Source: Pseudomonas tehranensis (GTDB lineage: Bacteria > Pseudomonadota > Gammaproteobacteria > Pseudomonadales > Pseudomonadaceae). Taken from it: 55,968 bases of DNA. Below the pieces are notes generated by a model. That model ran no database searches, had not been told where the DNA came from, and saw only the letters and a list, made by a program, of their open reading frames with translations. Shown piece after piece: positions 52,891 to 55,968 of the stretch. The translations under genes and the position numbers were made by a program. Within the stretch, counting starts at the first letter, position 1, and each line of letters opens with the position of its first letter. The DNA lies in assembly GCF_014268615.1 (NCBI RefSeq), contig NZ_JABWQV010000011.1:1-55968 (forward strand), in the 5' to 3' direction.

Positions 52891-54389
52891 CCGTGTGTGT
52901 GAATCCCATGAACGCTCCAATGTCCGCGACCCTTGAGCTTGCGCAACAGGCGCTGAGCGCTGGCCTGTCCCGCGTCATCGATGACTATCGTCCCGACTAT
53001 CATCTTGCCCCACCCGCGGGCTGGATGAACGACCCTAACGGAGTGGTGTATTTCCGCGGCGAGTATCACGTGTTCTATCAACATCACCCCTTCGACGCAA
53101 AATGGGGCCCGATGTATTGGGGACATGCCAAGAGTGCTGACCTGGTCCATTGGCAGCACCTGCCCATCGCACTGGCGCCGGGCGATGACTTTGACCGCGA
53201 CGGGTGTTTTTCCGGCAGTGCGGTGGTGTGTGGCGACACGCTGGCGTTGATCTATACCGGGCACACCTGGCTGGGGGAAGTGGGTGACGAACGCCAGATC
53301 CGCCAGGTCCAGTGTCTTGCCACCAGCGTCGACGGCATCCGGTTCGCCAAGCATGGCGCCGTCATCGAAACCGCACCGCAAGACACGATCATGCATTTTC
53401 GTGATCCCAAGGTCTGGAAGGACCACGACTATTGGTACCTGATTGCTGGCGCACGCCAGGGCGATACGCCTTTGCTCCCGTTGTACCGCTCCACCGATCT
53501 GCACGCCTGGGAGTTCCTTGACTATGTGTCCCGTGGCAACGAGGGCGATGGCTATATGTGGGAGTGCCCGGATCTGTTTCGCCTCGATGGGCGCGACGTG
53601 CTGCTGTACTCCCCCCAAGGCATGCGCCCTGAGGGGTATGAGCGGCTCAATAAGTACCAGACCGGTTATCGCGTGGGGCAACTCGACAGCCAATGGCACT
53701 TCAACGGCGGGCCGTTTATCGAGCTGGATAACGGCCATGACTTCTATGCCGCGCAAACGCTGGTAGCCGCCGATGGTCGGCGCCTGGTATGGGCGTGGCT
53801 CGACATGTGGGAAAGTCCGATGCCGAGCCAGCCCCATCACTGGTGCGGCATGCTCGGACTGCCACGCGAGCTGCAATTGCATGCTGATCGCCTCAGGGTG
53901 TTCCCGGCCCGGGAACTGACGGCGTTGCGCAAGGCGCCGTTGCCAAGCACGCCTGCGTGGGGTGAATCGGGCAGTCGGTGGGTGCCGCAAGTGAATGGCG
54001 ACAGGCTCGAGATCCATGTGCAGTTGAATTTACTCGACTGCACCGAAGGCACCCTGGGCATCGCCTTGCGATGCAGTGCCGATGGCGATGAATACACCCT
54101 GCTTTACTACGATGCGTCACTGCAGCGCCTGGTGCTCGACCGCAGTCGTTCGGGGGCACAAGTGAGCGGTCAACGCAGCGTGGCGATCGACCGGGAACAA
54201 GAGCCTCTGCAACTGCGTGTGTTTCTGGACCGCTCGTCCATCGAGGTGTTTGAGCAAAGCGGCCGCTTCAGTCTCAGCAGCCGCATCTACCCCCAGCCCA
54301 ACAGCCTGGGGGTGAAGTTACTCGCAAGCGGGACCGGCGGGGACGTCTCCATCACCCATGCGTGGTCTTTGGCCTCGGGGTGGCTATGA
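52887..54389 (+). CDS. GH32 beta-fructosidase (sucrose hydrolase)
   Basis: 500 residues. Nucleophile Asp49 in WMNDPNG, transition-state Asp173 in FRDP, acid/base Glu226 in WECPDLF, plus the C-terminal beta-sandwich with FLDRSSIEVFEQSGR. No signal peptide, so it acts in the cytoplasm. Because the sugar arrives by ABC import rather than a PTS, the natural substrate is more likely unphosphorylated sucrose (or a short fructan) than sucrose 6-phosphate. The ATG overlaps the ATPase stop; ATG 52908 and 52920 are alternatives. Confidence 0.93.
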   Translation: MTVCVNPMNAPMSATLELAQQALSAGLSRVIDDYRPDYHLAPPAGWMNDPNGVVYFRGEYHVFYQHHPFDAKWGPMYWGHAKSADLVHWQHLPIALAPGDDFDRDGCFSGSAVVCGDTLALIYTGHTWLGEVGDERQIRQVQCLATSVDGIRFAKHGAVIETAPQDTIMHFRDPKVWKDHDYWYLIAGARQGDTPLLPLYRSTDLHAWEFLDYVSRGNEGDGYMWECPDLFRLDGRDVLLYSPQGMRPEGYERLNKYQTGYRVGQLDSQWHFNGGPFIELDNGHDFYAAQTLVAADGRRLVWAWLDMWESPMPSQPHHWCGMLGLPRELQLHADRLRVFPARELTALRKAPLPSTPAWGESGSRWVPQVNGDRLEIHVQLNLLDCTEGTLGIALRCSADGDEYTLLYYDASLQRLVLDRSRSGAQVSGQRSVAIDREQEPLQLRVFLDRSSIEVFEQSGRFSLSSRIYPQPNSLGVKLLASGTGGDVSITHAWSLASGWL

Positions 54390-54464
54390 GCATCGTCATT
54401 CGAGTCGCGAGAAGCCCGGGGCCTGTGTCATGATTCGGCGTCAACCTGACTGGCCGCACCTCGC

Positions 54465-55457
54465 ATGACTTCAGTGAAAGACGTTGCACAGCTGGCCGGC
54501 GTGTCCCTGATGACGGTTTCCCGAGCGCTCAACACCCCGGAAAAACTGAGCCCGGAAACCCTCCAGCGGGTGCGTCGCGCCATTGACGAACTGCAATTCG
54601 TACCGAGCCTTTCGGCGCGCAGGATGCGCGGGGACAATCTCCAGGCGCGAACCATCGGTGTGTTCGCACTGGATACCGCCACCACCCCCTTCGCCGTCGA
54701 GCTGCTACTGTCCATCGAGCAGACCGCGCAACAAGCCGGCTGGAATGTGTTTATCCTCAACCTGTTGAGCAACCCGCCCACCGAGCAGAATATCGACCTG
54801 ATGATGTCACACCGTCCCGACGGGCTGATCTTCAGTGCCATGGGGTTGCGTCAGGTGAGCATCCCCGAGCGTTTAAAGAGCAAACCGCTGGTACTCGCCA
54901 ATTGCCTGGCCGATGATACTCGCCTGGTCAGCTATGTGCCGGATGATGAAACGGGGCAGCATCGAGCGGTGCATCACGCCTTGAGCCAAGGCTATCGGCG
55001 CCCTCTGTGTATCAATCTGCCAAAACAGAGCCTTGCCTGGAGCCTGCGACAAGAAGGTTTGCGACGTGCCTGTCAGGCCTTTGGGCTGGCGCCTGAAGCG
55101 CTCCTGCAATACGACCTTTCCGATCACGATGCCTACGGTGAAACCGCAGCCATTCTCGACCGGCACATCATCGAGGGGCGACCGCAGTTCGACATTCTGA
55201 TCTGCGGCAACGACCGTATCGCCTTCTGTGCCTATCAGTTGTTGTTGGGCCGTGGCCTGAAGATTCCCGGCGACGTTGCGGTGCTCGGCTATGACAACAT
55301 GATCGGCATCGCCGAGCTGTTCATTCCGCCACTGACCACGGTCCAACTGCCGTACTACGAGATCGGGCGCAGGGCTGCCCGGCACCTGATCGAGAACCTC
55401 GAGGTGTCGGGCGCCCAGCCAGTAGATTGCCCATTGGTAGTCAGGGCGTCGCTATAA
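54465..55457 (+). CDS. LacI-family repressor of the sugar locus
   Basis: 330 residues. Helix-turn-helix VKDVAQLAGVSLMTVSRALN at 4-23, hinge PSLSARRMRG near 50-60, then the periplasmic-binding-protein-like sensor domain (TIGVFALDTATTPFAVELL; ICGNDRIAFCAYQLL; VAVLGYDN). Last gene of the locus, 75 bases after the GH32 stop. It probably binds GTTAACGTTAAC at 48578 and releases it on binding a sugar. The ribosome binding site is weak, which suits a repressor made in small amounts. Confidence 0.94.
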   Translation: MTSVKDVAQLAGVSLMTVSRALNTPEKLSPETLQRVRRAIDELQFVPSLSARRMRGDNLQARTIGVFALDTATTPFAVELLLSIEQTAQQAGWNVFILNLLSNPPTEQNIDLMMSHRPDGLIFSAMGLRQVSIPERLKSKPLVLANCLADDTRLVSYVPDDETGQHRAVHHALSQGYRRPLCINLPKQSLAWSLRQEGLRRACQAFGLAPEALLQYDLSDHDAYGETAAILDRHIIEGRPQFDILICGNDRIAFCAYQLLLGRGLKIPGDVAVLGYDNMIGIAELFIPPLTTVQLPYYEIGRRAARHLIENLEVSGAQPVDCPLVVRASL

Positions 55458-55477
55458 GCCGAGTCGGTATTGGGCAA

Positions 55478-55497
55478 GCTCTGAGCTGTCTCAGAGC
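55478..55497. terminator. Hairpin between the LacI gene and the RTX gene
   Basis: GCTCTGAG (55478-55485) pairs perfectly with CTCAGAGC (55490-55497), loop CTGT. It lies between convergent stops at 55457 and 55515 and probably ends both transcripts; no T-run. Confidence 0.7.
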
Positions 55498-55514
55498 GTC
55501 CGGACACCGCTTTA

Positions 55515-55968
55515 TCAAGCAATCAGATCGTTGGCACTGAAGGTATTGACGCCCAGTAGCTGGATTTCGAAATCCGCATCCAGATTGCCGTTGATGTTGC
55601 CGTAAAGCACCTGATCGACGAAGCGCAATTGTCCCGCGCCGGTGAAGTCGTTCGAGTCGATGAAGCTGAACCCGTTGATTGGCGTGGTCAGGATATTGGC
55701 GTCCAGTTTCGACAGGTCAATCTTATCGCCCTGGATGCTGCTGAAGTCGTTAATAACGTCGCGAGCGCTCCCCTTACCCAGTTCATTCAACGCATTGAAA
55801 ACAAATCGATCGGCTCCAGTGCCGCCGGTCAGGACGTCAGCGCCAGTGCCGCCGATCAACATGTCGTTGCCTGCGCCGCCGTTGAGTTTATCGTTGCCTG
55901 CTCCACCGTTCAGCACGTTGTTGCCGGTGTTGCCGGTGAGCACGTTGCCCAGGGCGTTGCCGGTGCCG
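55515..55968 (-). CDS. RTX calcium-binding protein, C-terminal part (gene runs off the window)
   Basis: At least 151 codons; the frame stays open through the last base, with further RTX-like residues (GTGNALGN) before 55943, so the 5' end lies outside. Tandem nonapeptides (TGNTGNNVLNGGAGNDKLNG and onward to GGTGADRFVF) are followed by the peptidase-M10-type C-terminal domain (NELGKGSARDVINDFSSIQGDKIDLSKLDAN) and the end SANDLIA. This tail is that of type I secreted proteins. The catalytic or adhesive part cannot be seen, so the role is open. Confidence 0.9.
   Translation of the reverse strand, partial: GTGNALGNVLTGNTGNNVLNGGAGNDKLNGGAGNDMLIGGTGADVLTGGTGADRFVFNALNELGKGSARDVINDFSSIQGDKIDLSKLDANILTTPINGFSFIDSNDFTGAGQLRFVDQVLYGNINGNLDADFEIQLLGVNTFSANDLIA

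Overview
The window is a chromosomal segment of a fluorescent Pseudomonas, most likely of the P. fluorescens group. The basis is the complete alkaline-protease/lipase secretion locus (aprA-aprI-aprD-aprE-aprF-lipA), a FAN1-type VRR-NUC nuclease, LigD with PE-LIG-POL domain order, DUF1652, and two families of Pseudomonas-type REP palindromes between genes. Coding density is high and GC is high. No rRNA, tRNA, CRISPR array or intact insertion sequence was seen.

Layout. (1) 1-3.8 kb: VOC protein, SDR dehydrogenase, and a minus-strand cluster of a stand-alone CinA C-terminal amidase, an unknown membrane protein and a DUF421 protein; a Yip1-family membrane protein on the plus strand. (2) 3.8-9.9 kb: a tightly coupled minus-strand operon of four genes: haem-oxygenase-like iron redox enzyme, SAM methyltransferase, YbdK/GCS2-type carboxylate-amine ligase, DNA ligase D. 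(3) 10-18.4 kb: Na+/H+ antiporter, two small membrane proteins, a PAS-PAS hybrid sensor kinase, and a translationally coupled DNA-repair pair: a FAN1-like nuclease and an XPD/DinG-type Fe-S helicase with an N-terminal PD-(D/E)XK nuclease domain. (4) 18.6-27.9 kb: a small lipoprotein, then the extracellular protease/lipase locus. The serralysin AprA, its periplasmic inhibitor AprI, the type I exporter AprDEF and a family I.3 lipase lie in one orientation, with a consensus RsmA/RsmE site over the aprA ribosome binding site and an A-rich Hfq/Crc-like tract before lipA. (5) 28-41.5 kb: LysR/MFS divergent pair, DUF1652, SF1 helicase, phosphoglucomutase, a MocR regulator with an unrecognised 495-residue protein, and a divergent LysR/quinone-oxidoreductase pair. 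(6) 41.5-46.9 kb: an accessory island. An MBL-fold hydrolase, an alpha/beta esterase and an NTF2-like protein form an operon whose 3' end has decayed into stubs of a tautomerase and a flavin reductase. It is read divergently from an HxlR regulator through overlapping promoters that carry two copies of one exact palindrome. A transposase scar, an old-yellow-enzyme reductase and a second HxlR regulator follow. (7) 46.9-55.5 kb: a sucrose-type utilisation locus: outer-membrane sugar porin, binding protein, two permeases, ATPase, GH32 hydrolase and LacI regulator, with a LacI-type operator and A-rich catabolite-repression-like tracts in the divergent promoter region. (8) 55.5 kb to the end: the C-terminal part of an RTX protein, probably another type I secretion substrate.

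How it fits together: the window combines exoenzyme production (protease, lipase, exporter, all likely under Gac/Rsm and carbon control), disaccharide uptake and hydrolysis, stress-linked DNA repair (LigD, FAN1-helicase, SF1 helicase) and an unexplored enzyme set co-transcribed with LigD that may make or modify a small molecule.
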